Source: CAZGCA01 sp964524145
GTDB taxonomy: Bacteria; Hydrogenedentota; CAZGCA01
Assembly (NCBI GenBank): GCA_964524145.1
Contig: CAZGCA010000033.1
Location: 1 to 57,285, forward strand
Length of the DNA stretch: 57,285 bases
Reading direction: 5' to 3'
The notes beneath the pieces were generated by a model. The model had not been told where the DNA came from and made no database searches. It worked only from the letters and a program-made list of their open reading frames with translations. Made by a program: the position numbers and the translations under genes. This document shows, piece by piece, positions 41,043 through 49,529 of this stretch (position 1 is the first letter of the stretch; every line of letters starts with the position of its first letter).

Positions 41043-44000
41043 CTAAGATGACTGCCCCACGGTCGAATACCGGACCGAAGGCAGCTGAAAGGCTTCTACA
41101 TCCGGCAACGGATAATCCTTCACGCGAATGTCGTCCGAATCGGCGCTGTCCACAGGGAATCCGGTCCAGCCGGTATTCGTCAACACCCGGACATAGGCCT
41201 GGGCTCCTGCGTCAATCCTCGGCCATCCCGACTTGGACAGTCTTTGAGGGATCAATCGTTCCGCAGTATTTTCCTTGACCGTGCCTTCCACGCAGGCCAC
41301 AGCATTTTCGAACCCTTCTCCCTGCCACCTGAGTTCCGTCGCAGCCACGGCCATATACTGCTGCAAGGCACCCTCCTCGAACTGCAGTACGGCGAACTCA
41401 CCCTGAAACCGGATACCGTCCACATCGAACGCTTGCTCAAACTTGTTGAGGAAGTAAAACGTGCCGAACGTCGATTCAACGCGCAATGCTACCGCCCGCT
41501 CCCCTACCCCGGGCACGCGCAACCGTTCAACACCGGTCACCGGCATCGCAGCCGGATCAACACCGGGCGCGTGCACTGCGACAAACGTACTCTCCAGCGA
41601 TTCGCCGGAGCGAACAGCATCCACATAGCGCACGCGTCGACCCGGCTCCTCGAGACTGCGCTGCCCCGGCCCGTTGGACGCTTCCACTCTGTCGCAGGCC
41701 GTCAGCATCCACAATCGATATGCCGCTTTACTGTCATGCCAGGTGCCGTTCCACACCGAGCCTTGAGGAACCACCGCACGCACGTCACGCAGTCCGAAGA
41801 TGTCCGCGCGCGCCAGACTGGTACCCACATCCGGCAACGGAGGCTCCTCAGGCATGGTCAGCCCCTCAAACCTGAGCCTACCGTCGGCGGTATCGCTCGC
41901 TGCGCACTCGCTATATGTTCGAAACGCATGCTTCTTGCCTCCCGCCACCTGGAATATGTCGACGGCGAAGGAGTGGCCGTCGGGTCCCTTCACAAGCACG
42001 ACCCGGCGACGGTACTCCGAGCACTGTGCGTATGCGTCCGACGAAGCCTCGGCGACCGACGCCAACGGCGACGTCGCCATAAGCACAAACTCGGGGTTGC
42101 GACCCTTATGACGCTGTTCCTGGTCGTCGACGACGACCACGTTGTGGCTCGAGGTGCTGCGTATCCAGCTGTTGATGGGCATGTCGCCGACGTAGCCGTG
42201 ATCGCCGAGCATTGCACGGCCGCCCTGTTCGTAGAAGACCGCCAGGTTGTCCTGGTGTCGATGACCTCCGGACGGATTAAACGCGAGGGTGAGCGTGGAG
42301 TCGGTCGGCCCGTGACCGTGCCGGAGCACCGCGGTCTGCCAGGCGGGAAAACAGGTTTCCGGGAGGTCGAGTCCCGTATCCGCCCGGAGCGCGCCTTCGC
42401 TCAGGTGAAACAGCGCATACTCGGTCATGTTCGAGGCCGACACCGCCGGCAATGTCCCCGAAAACAGGTCCGCATAACGGCGCAACCCAATATGAACCAT
42501 ATGGGACGACGGTGCCGAGTGTACATGGGTGTCGCTGAGCGGCAGGTAGTGCCCGCCCGGGAGCAATGTCCACAAGATTCCCCGGTACATGAGACGCAGC
42601 TTCGGGTCCGTGGCGTAGTAGTCGACAACGTTCTTGCGCCCGGTTGAACTGTCCGTCCACGAGAACCCGTGCAAGGTTTCCGGGATCAACAGCAACTGCG
42701 AGAGATACATGTTGTTATAGGAGGGGCTTTCAGTGCTGAAACCGTCGTAGTTGAACGAGTTGTCCCGGACTCGCTCGTAGCCGCGGAGCGCCGTGTCGGC
42801 CATGCTCGGTATGCCGAGACACTTGGCGACTGAGGCCATGGCGTTGTAGACACGCGGAGCCTTGTTGTTGGCGTTGTCCGCTTTGCCCGCACCGCCGACG
42901 AAAGGTTCTGCACCGATGATGTACTCGAGCAACAGGTCACGTTCGACCAGCGTCCGATCCGCTTCACTCCAGACAGGAGTCCCGTCTTCGCGTAACGCTT
43001 CGCAGGTAAGGTCATAGGCCATTGCGAGCGCGGACAGTCCACTCACACTGTCAGTGCTGGGATGGACGCGGCCGGCGCCCCAATAGGATTGGAGCATCGC
43101 TGCGCGATCAAGTCTGTCCTTCGCGTAAGACTGCTCGGAGAGGTGACGTTTCCACTCGATAGGCAGTTTCTTGTGATGCCAGGCCGCGTACATGGGGTCA
43201 CAGTCCGCGTAGGTGTCCCAGTAGTCGCGGTAGAGCCAGTTGCGGTAACAGTGGGCGTAACGCACGAGCAGGTCGCGCGCCGCCTCGGCATATCGAACGT
43301 CGTCGGTGAACGCGTACGCAAACGCGAGTGATCGTGCCACGCCGCGCATGAATCCGATCTTCTTCTCTCGAATCAACCCGGTGAAGCTTACATGGATCGG
43401 GTACCCGACCCAGTGCCAGGCGAGTTTACCCGTGCGATCGTCGGGGTGCGCGCGTTCGGCATCGTTGAGGTAGTAAGTGATGCGTTGGTTCATCCTGGGC
43501 ATCACCAGTTCTGCTGTTTCCGGGAACGCAGCGTCCGGGTAGCGCTGTCCGCAGGCCCCGCACGTAATCACTTCGGGGTCGCGATGGGACCAGCGGGCGA
43601 GCGAATAGCCCACCGCCTCCTGGCTCTGTTTGCCCACGCAGTTAGGGCAGGTGAAGCCGTAGCCGTGGGCGGGCGCCTTCTCCGGGATCATGGTCTCAAT
43701 CCAGCCGTCCGGTTGGTCGAGGACGTAGTCGGCGAGCGTTACCTGATTCGACACCCAGCTCCGGGCCCAGTCGCTTGCTTCGGCGTTTTGCCGCGCGCGT
43801 GACAGGTCTTCCTGCGTGTATAGTACGGGATGACGGACGTTGCGGCTGTGAGCGAGGAGTTCGTCTTTGCGCTGTTCGATTTGCGCACGGAAGGCTCTCT
43901 CGGGCTCGGAAACGCCGCGGTCTTGCCACGGCATCAACCCCGCCCCGCGCGTGACCGCATGGACATACTCTGCTTTGCGGGCTTCCGGTGAGACATCTTC

Positions 44001-44060
44001 GGCACGGGCTGTTGCACCCAGGACGACCGCCAGGGAAAGGAGTGAGAGCAGGCATCGCAT
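41043..44060 (-). CDS. Secreted heparinase II/III-family polysaccharide lyase-like protein with a Cys4 motif
   Basis: A 1005-residue protein; the ATG at 44060 is preceded by GGAG and opens a short signal peptide (LLSLLSLAVVLGATARA). The N-terminal half is an alpha/alpha-toroid lyase region, with EYIIGAEPFVGGAGKADNAN and NSFNYDGFSTESPSYNNMY near 400-460, the latter rich in Tyr and Asn like lyase active sites. The heparinase II/III beta-sandwich follows: TLTLAFNPSGGHRHQDNLAV near 615 and STSSHNVVVVDDQEQRHKG near 670. An unusual insert near 140-190 carries CPNC and CGAC pairs that could bind one zinc. It would cut uronic-acid-containing glycans; the exact substrate cannot be read. It is the first gene of an operon with the SSS symporter. 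Confidence 0.9.
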   Translation of the reverse strand: MRCLLSLLSLAVVLGATARAEDVSPEARKAEYVHAVTRGAGLMPWQDRGVSEPERAFRAQIEQRKDELLAHSRNVRHPVLYTQEDLSRARQNAEASDWARSWVSNQVTLADYVLDQPDGWIETMIPEKAPAHGYGFTCPNCVGKQSQEAVGYSLARWSHRDPEVITCGACGQRYPDAAFPETAELVMPRMNQRITYYLNDAERAHPDDRTGKLAWHWVGYPIHVSFTGLIREKKIGFMRGVARSLAFAYAFTDDVRYAEAARDLLVRYAHCYRNWLYRDYWDTYADCDPMYAAWHHKKLPIEWKRHLSEQSYAKDRLDRAAMLQSYWGAGRVHPSTDSVSGLSALAMAYDLTCEALREDGTPVWSEADRTLVERDLLLEYIIGAEPFVGGAGKADNANNKAPRVYNAMASVAKCLGIPSMADTALRGYERVRDNSFNYDGFSTESPSYNNMYLSQLLLIPETLHGFSWTDSSTGRKNVVDYYATDPKLRLMYRGILWTLLPGGHYLPLSDTHVHSAPSSHMVHIGLRRYADLFSGTLPAVSASNMTEYALFHLSEGALRADTGLDLPETCFPAWQTAVLRHGHGPTDSTLTLAFNPSGGHRHQDNLAVFYEQGGRAMLGDHGYVGDMPINSWIRSTSSHNVVVVDDQEQRHKGRNPEFVLMATSPLASVAEASSDAYAQCSEYRRRVVLVKGPDGHSFAVDIFQVAGGKKHAFRTYSECAASDTADGRLRFEGLTMPEEPPLPDVGTSLARADIFGLRDVRAVVPQGSVWNGTWHDSKAAYRLWMLTACDRVEASNGPGQRSLEEPGRRVRYVDAVRSGESLESTFVAVHAPGVDPAAMPVTGVERLRVPGVGERAVALRVESTFGTFYFLNKFEQAFDVDGIRFQGEFAVLQFEEGALQQYMAVAATELRWQGEGFENAVACVEGTVKENTAERLIPQRLSKSGWPRIDAGAQAYVRVLTNTGWTGFPVDSADSDDIRVKDYPLPDVEAFQLPSVRYSTVGQSS

Positions 44061-44122
44061 GACTATCTTGCTCCTGTATCGCCGGTTACGTAATAAACGT
44101 TCGGTTGTCGTATCGTGCTCAC

Positions 44123-44155
44123 AGAGTAGCAAAACCGAGGACGAAATGCTACAAT
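44123..44155. promoter_or_regulatory. Back-to-back extended -10 promoters
   Basis: On the minus strand TGC-TACTCT (44131-44123) could serve the heparinase gene; on the plus strand TGC-TACAAT (44147-44155) could serve the gene at 44202. Both are extended -10 elements without clear -35 boxes and lie within 33 bp. Confidence 0.45.
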
Positions 44156-44201
44156 TGCACGCACACTGATCAGCGACCGTGGGAGTTGGGAGGGTTTACC
44201 T

Positions 44202-47054
44202 GTGAACCGGAAACATCTCATAGTTGTCGGAGCGCTTATTGTCGTAACCGTTGCGGGGGCCGAAACGCCACGGGACTCGAAGGTGTTTAAACGTGTTTTC
44301 GGCATTTCACGCATCCTGCCCAAAGAGCTCGTTGAGAAAACCAAGACCTTGGCTCCTGGAGAACGGCTTCAGCGGGATACCGACAACGACGGTCAGGCGG
44401 ACGAACTCTGGTACATGGACACGAGAAAGCGGCACAATGTGGATCCTCTGTTGGTGCGGGTGATCGATGAGGACGGGGACCTGGTGGAGACCGGGCGGGG
44501 AGATCTTGACAGCGATTGTTACTTCTGGGACCACAACGCAGACGGCTATATCGATGTGGTCACGGACTATCAGGACGACGACGGCGACGGCGACGTCGAC
44601 CAGATGGGCGTCTTCTACGACAAGAGATGGCCCGACAAGAAGGACGACCTGACCGTTTGGTGGTCGGTCGATATCGGGGATGACAATCTGCTGTGGTACG
44701 ACGTGAACGGCACGTACTATCAGTCACTCTGTCAGTGGCGCACGCATTTCAGCGGCGATGAGCTGTTCCACCAGTTCCGCCTCACAGAGGATGACAGCAA
44801 GTGGGTCAACGTCTGGGAAGATCCTTTCGCGTTTTACGACCCTGACAACGACCTGTGCAGCGAACTCGTCGTTCGCATCTGCGCCGTTGGCCATAACGTG
44901 AAGAGCCTCCGGTACAGCATCGACGCCGACGACGACGCACACGGGCGCGCTACGCACGACTACGATTTCAGCGTGACCGCACTGCCGCCGGAGGAAGGGT
45001 TATCGTCCGACGGCTGGAGCACCGAGACGCTTGTGATTCGGGGTATCGAGACACATCCAGCACTGCCGTGGAGCAAGACACAGAGGTTTTCGCAGCATGC
45101 GTCGTGGGCCAAGGCCATGCTCACGTGGGACGAAATCAACAGCAACACCGACGAGAATGTTGACCGGGACCCCAACGAGCGATGGGAAGGTATACTCAAC
45201 CACGCCTCGAAACACGGCGACTTTCCCCAGGTCGGCGGGCCGCCTTGCTCGGCCCTGAATAACCGCGTCGAGGTGTCGCACGCGCCTGCCAGTCCGCTAC
45301 GCCTGTACTTGGACCGGGCCGATCACCGGCTGCATCTGCTCGGTGCCGAGTATGGGTATTTGGACATGGACTACAACTTCGACGGCGCAGTGGATGCAAC
45401 ATATGTGTGGATCGACGACGACGGCGATGGCGTGTTGAACAAACGCGCCGCCGATATTGACGCCGATGGTACCATCGATTTCGAGACATCTATGGCGGGC
45501 AACGGACAGGAGTACGACCTGAGTTTCGAGGCAATCGCGTCGTTCTATCCAGAGCTCCTTCGCAGCCTCATCGATGAGAGTCAGCAGTTTGTCGATGTGG
45601 CCTTCGACGCTCTGGCAACCACCCCGGTTTCGGTTCGCCATGTCATGGAGTTCTTTGCGGGACCTCTTGCGGAATATCACCCGGAACGCGAAATCGGCCT
45701 CCGGATACGGAACAGTAAGGCAGGCGCTCGTCTTTACGTGGAACTTGTCCGAGACCGTCTGTTTGTTGAGCTGAAACGAAAGCGCTCTGCCGATGCCGGC
45801 TGGGCTGACGTCGAGGCTGCGTACCTGCGCGGACTCTATGGCGAAGCGGCAAAACAGCTCGCGGAACTTACAGGTGTCGCAATGCCCGGGGAGGACTTGG
45901 TACGCTCGCTGTCCCTCGGCGGACAGAACTACACGCGCCGGATTCCCGTGACAGTGATTAACTCCGGCACCGCAGCGCGTGACCAGTGGCCGGTAGTCAT
46001 TGACGTCAGCGAACTGCAGCAACGCGCGCCTGACTTCAACCCTGAAAGCTGCGCCGTTGTCGACGGGGAGTTCCGGCTTGCATGGCGCACGGTGCCGCAC
46101 CAGGTCGACACTATGAGTCTCGGAGATAAGGCTCAGCTCGCGTTTCTTGCCAACCTGCCTGCCGGAACCGAGAAGCGCTTCTTCATTTATTACGAACCGG
46201 AAGCCGCGCGAAGGGTTTCGTACCCGCAACTTACACGGGCAGTGCTCGATACTCCCGCTTATGTCGCGTGGGAGTCGGATGCGGGCGCATTCAGGTTCTA
46301 CACCGGCCAGTTTGACTTCTTCGGCAAGCAGCAGGACCGTCGGCTTGCCCGGCCGGATCGCCTGCTCTACCCGATCATCGATGTGGACTATCACGCCGAG
46401 CAGGACTGGGGCATCGACGCGCTTCATGTAGGCAAGACGAGCGGGCTCGGCGGCTTGACGATGTACGTCGGCGATGAGGAGTGCTTGATACAGAGCCCGG
46501 CGGGCGAAGGGCACGTCGAGTTCGAGCACCGAATACTCGGAGCTGGACCCGTGCGCGCCGGCGTAGAGATTACTGCACGCAACGTCATTCCCGAAAACCC
46601 CGACGACATTGTCCGCATTCGTTGCTACATCTATGCCGGACATCAGGAAAGCGAGATATGTGTCCAGTTGCCGGACCCTGTCGACAGCGCGCGGCTCGCA
46701 CCCGGGCTGCTGCGCCTCGAAGAAGATCAACCCTTCGCAGACAGGGCGACGGGGAGCATCGGTACGTGGGGATATCAGGACGACGAGATCGGCGAGATAG
46801 GCCTCGGGCTGATCGTGCCTGCTACCCAGATGGAACAGGTCGTCGACCTGGAAGAGGAACGGCGAGTCTTATGCCGCGTCGACGACCGCCGGTTCCGCTA
46901 CTGGATCATAGGCACTTGGCGGCGGGGCATGCAGTATCCGGTGGCCCCAACGGTCGACAACTGGCAACGTTCGCTCACAGAACTGGCCGAGATGCTGAAC
47001 CGTCCGCCGGCGATTCGTATTGGCAACGCAGAGCGCGCTGGTTCCCTACCCTGA
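44202..47054 (+). CDS. Secreted DUF4861-like protein with acidic EF-hand-type N-terminal region
   Basis: A 950-residue protein starting at GTG 44202 after GGGAGGG, with a signal peptide (LIVVGALIVVTVAGA). Residues about 60-150 contain calcium-loop-like acidic motifs (DTDNDGQADEL, DHNADGYIDV, DDDGDGDVDQMG), and two more occur near 400-425 (DFDGAVD, DDDGDGVLN), similar to thrombospondin-3/dockerin loops. The C-terminal 380 residues look like DUF4861: YTRRIPVTVINSGTAARDQW, then AYVAWESDAGAFRFYTGQFD near 690, and VDYHAEQDWGIDALHVGKT. DUF4861 proteins occur with polysaccharide lyases and hydrolases. It is divergent from the heparinase operon and may take part in the same breakdown. Confidence 0.8.
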   Translation: MNRKHLIVVGALIVVTVAGAETPRDSKVFKRVFGISRILPKELVEKTKTLAPGERLQRDTDNDGQADELWYMDTRKRHNVDPLLVRVIDEDGDLVETGRGDLDSDCYFWDHNADGYIDVVTDYQDDDGDGDVDQMGVFYDKRWPDKKDDLTVWWSVDIGDDNLLWYDVNGTYYQSLCQWRTHFSGDELFHQFRLTEDDSKWVNVWEDPFAFYDPDNDLCSELVVRICAVGHNVKSLRYSIDADDDAHGRATHDYDFSVTALPPEEGLSSDGWSTETLVIRGIETHPALPWSKTQRFSQHASWAKAMLTWDEINSNTDENVDRDPNERWEGILNHASKHGDFPQVGGPPCSALNNRVEVSHAPASPLRLYLDRADHRLHLLGAEYGYLDMDYNFDGAVDATYVWIDDDGDGVLNKRAADIDADGTIDFETSMAGNGQEYDLSFEAIASFYPELLRSLIDESQQFVDVAFDALATTPVSVRHVMEFFAGPLAEYHPEREIGLRIRNSKAGARLYVELVRDRLFVELKRKRSADAGWADVEAAYLRGLYGEAAKQLAELTGVAMPGEDLVRSLSLGGQNYTRRIPVTVINSGTAARDQWPVVIDVSELQQRAPDFNPESCAVVDGEFRLAWRTVPHQVDTMSLGDKAQLAFLANLPAGTEKRFFIYYEPEAARRVSYPQLTRAVLDTPAYVAWESDAGAFRFYTGQFDFFGKQQDRRLARPDRLLYPIIDVDYHAEQDWGIDALHVGKTSGLGGLTMYVGDEECLIQSPAGEGHVEFEHRILGAGPVRAGVEITARNVIPENPDDIVRIRCYIYAGHQESEICVQLPDPVDSARLAPGLLRLEEDQPFADRATGSIGTWGYQDDEIGEIGLGLIVPATQMEQVVDLEEERRVLCRVDDRRFRYWIIGTWRRGMQYPVAPTVDNWQRSLTELAEMLNRPPAIRIGNAERAGSLP

Positions 47055-47063
47055 TCAGAAGAG

Positions 47064-48122
47064 TCACGCAGGCCGCTTCTTCAGCGGGATTTCGACTTCG
47101 CGTCCCGTACGGCTCGATTCGTATGCCGCCGCGGCTACCGCCACAGCCTGACGCCCGTCCCAACCGGTACCGCCGGCTGGCTCGCCCGCCAGCACCCCGT
47201 CCACCAACCGCTGGATAAGGGCCGTATAGGTCTTCAGCCGTACCGGATCCAGGAATCCTTTGCCGGCCCAGTCGATACGTTCCTGCTTTGCCACAACCTG
47301 CCATGGACCGCCGCCACGGGAGACACGAAGCTCGCCGTACCAGTCGGAATCGATGAGGCCGTTCTCGCAGACAACGTGTGTGGCGCCGCTTGTGCGAGGG
47401 ATACCCGGCGCCGGCACCTCGAAGGAACAGAAGATAGTGCATACTGTGCCGTCTTCGAGAGTGAGCAAAAGGTCGGACGTGCTGTCGACCCGGTACCGAG
47501 AGTCGAAGCTGCGCACTTTTGCGAACACCTTGACGATTTCCTGGCCGGTAAACCAGCGTACCTGGTCGATGTTGTGGATCCCGTGGCCTATGAGAATCCC
47601 GACATTCTCGGGTTCGAGCTGCCATTTAGGCGTGGTGTCCATGCCGTTCGGAACAACCTGCTGGTTGTGGAGGTAGCACAATCGGCCCAGCTCGCCGGAG
47701 TCCAGCAGGCGTTTCGTTTCGATGTTGCAGATACGCTCGCGCTGGGTATAGGTGATTTCGCAGCGCAGACCACGCTCTGCACATGCATCGAGAATCGCGT
47801 CGCAGGCCGCGACGGTCGTAGCCATTGGCTTGTCGATAAGCAGGTATTTGCCTGCTTCTGCCGCAGCCAACCCTTGTTGGCCGTGGAGCGCGTGGGGGGT
47901 GGCAATACACACGATGTCCACATCGTCTCGGTTCAGAAGCTTGTCAACGGCTGATTCCGCGGGGATTCCATACTCTTCCGCGAGTTTCGATGCGCGTGTC
48001 CCACCGGCAACAGCCGTCAAACGCGCATTCTGCGCCTGCGTGGCGATTGCCCGGGCATATGTCTGCCCCATGAAGCCCGAACCTATGATCCCGATTCCCA
48101 ACTCTCGGTCTTGCGCCGACAT
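47064..48122 (-). CDS. Cytoplasmic Gfo/Idh/MocA family oxidoreductase
   Basis: A 352-residue protein without an export signal. The ATG at 48122 was chosen because GAAGGAG and GAGG lie just upstream and the Rossmann fold begins soon after (LGIGIIGSGFMGQTYARAIA). Other features: VDIVCIATPHALHGQQGLAA, the motif YLLIDKPMATTVAACDAIL near 90-110, and a catalytic-region GHGIHNIDQVRWFTG near 190. It ends in a VEIPLKKRP motif. Such enzymes dehydrogenate or isomerise sugars with NAD(P). Unlike the two in the 20101-23795 operon it stays in the cytoplasm, where it could handle imported sugar. It stands alone on the minus strand, ending 9 nt from the stop of the DUF4861-like gene. Confidence 0.92.
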   Translation of the reverse strand: MSAQDRELGIGIIGSGFMGQTYARAIATQAQNARLTAVAGGTRASKLAEEYGIPAESAVDKLLNRDDVDIVCIATPHALHGQQGLAAAEAGKYLLIDKPMATTVAACDAILDACAERGLRCEITYTQRERICNIETKRLLDSGELGRLCYLHNQQVVPNGMDTTPKWQLEPENVGILIGHGIHNIDQVRWFTGQEIVKVFAKVRSFDSRYRVDSTSDLLLTLEDGTVCTIFCSFEVPAPGIPRTSGATHVVCENGLIDSDWYGELRVSRGGGPWQVVAKQERIDWAGKGFLDPVRLKTYTALIQRLVDGVLAGEPAGGTGWDGRQAVAVAAAAYESSRTGREVEIPLKKRPA

Positions 48123-48319
48123 AAGCCTCGATTCTCCTTCGTTGGTTTCCATGACGTTCTCGCGAACCCATCCTATGGTACTCTTGGGGCGTGTCCAAGG
48201 CAAGGCCGCCCTCGCAAGGGACGATGCCGCGATGCTCGGAAGCATGGGCCTTGCATTTCTCTTTGTGCGGGCATATCCTTTACCGCAGTTGACTCGAGAG
48301 AACGTGCGGAGGTGTTTGT

Positions 48320-49513
48320 ATGAGGGCACACGATCTTATGCTATGTCGAACCTTGTTGCTTGCGGTTGTGTTGATCCTGTTCACGCCATCGATTGCGTTC
48401 GCCTGGCCGGGATTCGAATGGAAGCGTTGGCTCGAAATCACAGGCGTCTCGCGTCCCGATGTTACGAGCCCGCAAGCAGGACACCACGAACTGCTGCCGC
48501 TGCTACAGACTGATTTCGAAACCGCCAATACGATAGGCGACGTGCGAGAATGGGAGGAGAAACGAACCGGTATCACAAGTGTCCTGAAGGCATTTCTGGG
48601 CGATCCCGGACCGGTTAAACGAGCAAAACCGGGAGCTGCGGAACGTGGCCGTCAAGATCTCGGCAAGTACGAGCGTATTCTGCTCGATATCGCGGCCGAC
48701 TCCGAGACCTCGATTCCGGCATATCTCCTGCGCCCCAAACGATTCGGAGACGCGAAAGTCCCGGTGATGATCGTGCTGCACCAGACTCAAGTCTTTGGCA
48801 AGCAAGAGCCATGCGGTATGACCGGCGATCCGAGTATGGCGTTTGCCAAAGAACTGGCGGAACGCGGGATGATGTGTGTTGTGCCCGATGTTATCGGCTT
48901 CGGAGAACACATTCCCGAAGGTGGCCAGCCGTACGACGACGCGTACGACTTCTACCGCAGACATCCGAACTGGTCCTGCTTCGGCAAGATGAATTGGGAT
49001 GTGAGCCGCGTGATCGACTACCTCGAAACACTTCCCGAGGTCGATCCGGATCGTATCGGCGTCATCGGGCATTCACACGGCGCGTACGGGTCCATCATGG
49101 CCGCCGTCTTCGAACCGCGCATTCGCCTCGTGGTCGCCAGCTGTGGATTTACAACACTCCGCGCCGATCCCTCACCGAACCGTTGGAGCCACATGACCGC
49201 GCTCATGCCCCGGCTCGGGTTCTATGTTGACCAGATTGACCGGACACCGTTCGACTGGCACGAGATCATCGCGTGCATCGCGCCTCGCCCCTATTTCAAC
49301 TGGGCGACGCTGGCCGACGACGTGTTCCCAAACACCGATAACCTCTCCGAGGTGTATAAACAGGTCCGGCAGGTGTATGGTCTTTACGGCGAGGCCGACC
49401 AGTTTGTGGGCAAGCTCGCACCGGGCGCGCACCGGTTCCCGGAAGAGATCCGGGAAGAAGCATACCAATGGATCGAACGGCAGTTTGCTGTTGAACTCCG
49501 GTCCGGCGGCTGA
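48320..49513 (+). CDS. Secreted acetyl-xylan-esterase-like alpha/beta hydrolase
   Basis: A 397-residue protein; the ATG at 48320 follows GGAGG, and residues 1-28 are a signal peptide (LLLAVVLILFTPSIAFA). It has the alpha/beta hydrolase organisation of the acetyl xylan esterase/dienelactone hydrolase group: IPAYLLRPKRFGDAKVPVMI with LHQTQVFGKQE, CVVPDVIGFGEHIPEGG, and the nucleophile elbow RIGVIGHSHGAYGSIMAA (serine near 252). The catalytic histidine is probably in LAPGAHRFPEE near 375. It could remove acetyl or other acyl groups from polysaccharides, complementing the CE15-like esterase at 24111. It is divergent from the oxidoreductase gene and convergent with the beta-propeller gene. Confidence 0.85.
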   Translation: MRAHDLMLCRTLLLAVVLILFTPSIAFAWPGFEWKRWLEITGVSRPDVTSPQAGHHELLPLLQTDFETANTIGDVREWEEKRTGITSVLKAFLGDPGPVKRAKPGAAERGRQDLGKYERILLDIAADSETSIPAYLLRPKRFGDAKVPVMIVLHQTQVFGKQEPCGMTGDPSMAFAKELAERGMMCVVPDVIGFGEHIPEGGQPYDDAYDFYRRHPNWSCFGKMNWDVSRVIDYLETLPEVDPDRIGVIGHSHGAYGSIMAAVFEPRIRLVVASCGFTTLRADPSPNRWSHMTALMPRLGFYVDQIDRTPFDWHEIIACIAPRPYFNWATLADDVFPNTDNLSEVYKQVRQVYGLYGEADQFVGKLAPGAHRFPEEIREEAYQWIERQFAVELRSGG

Positions 49514-49529
49514 AATGCCGCGAAAGCGG

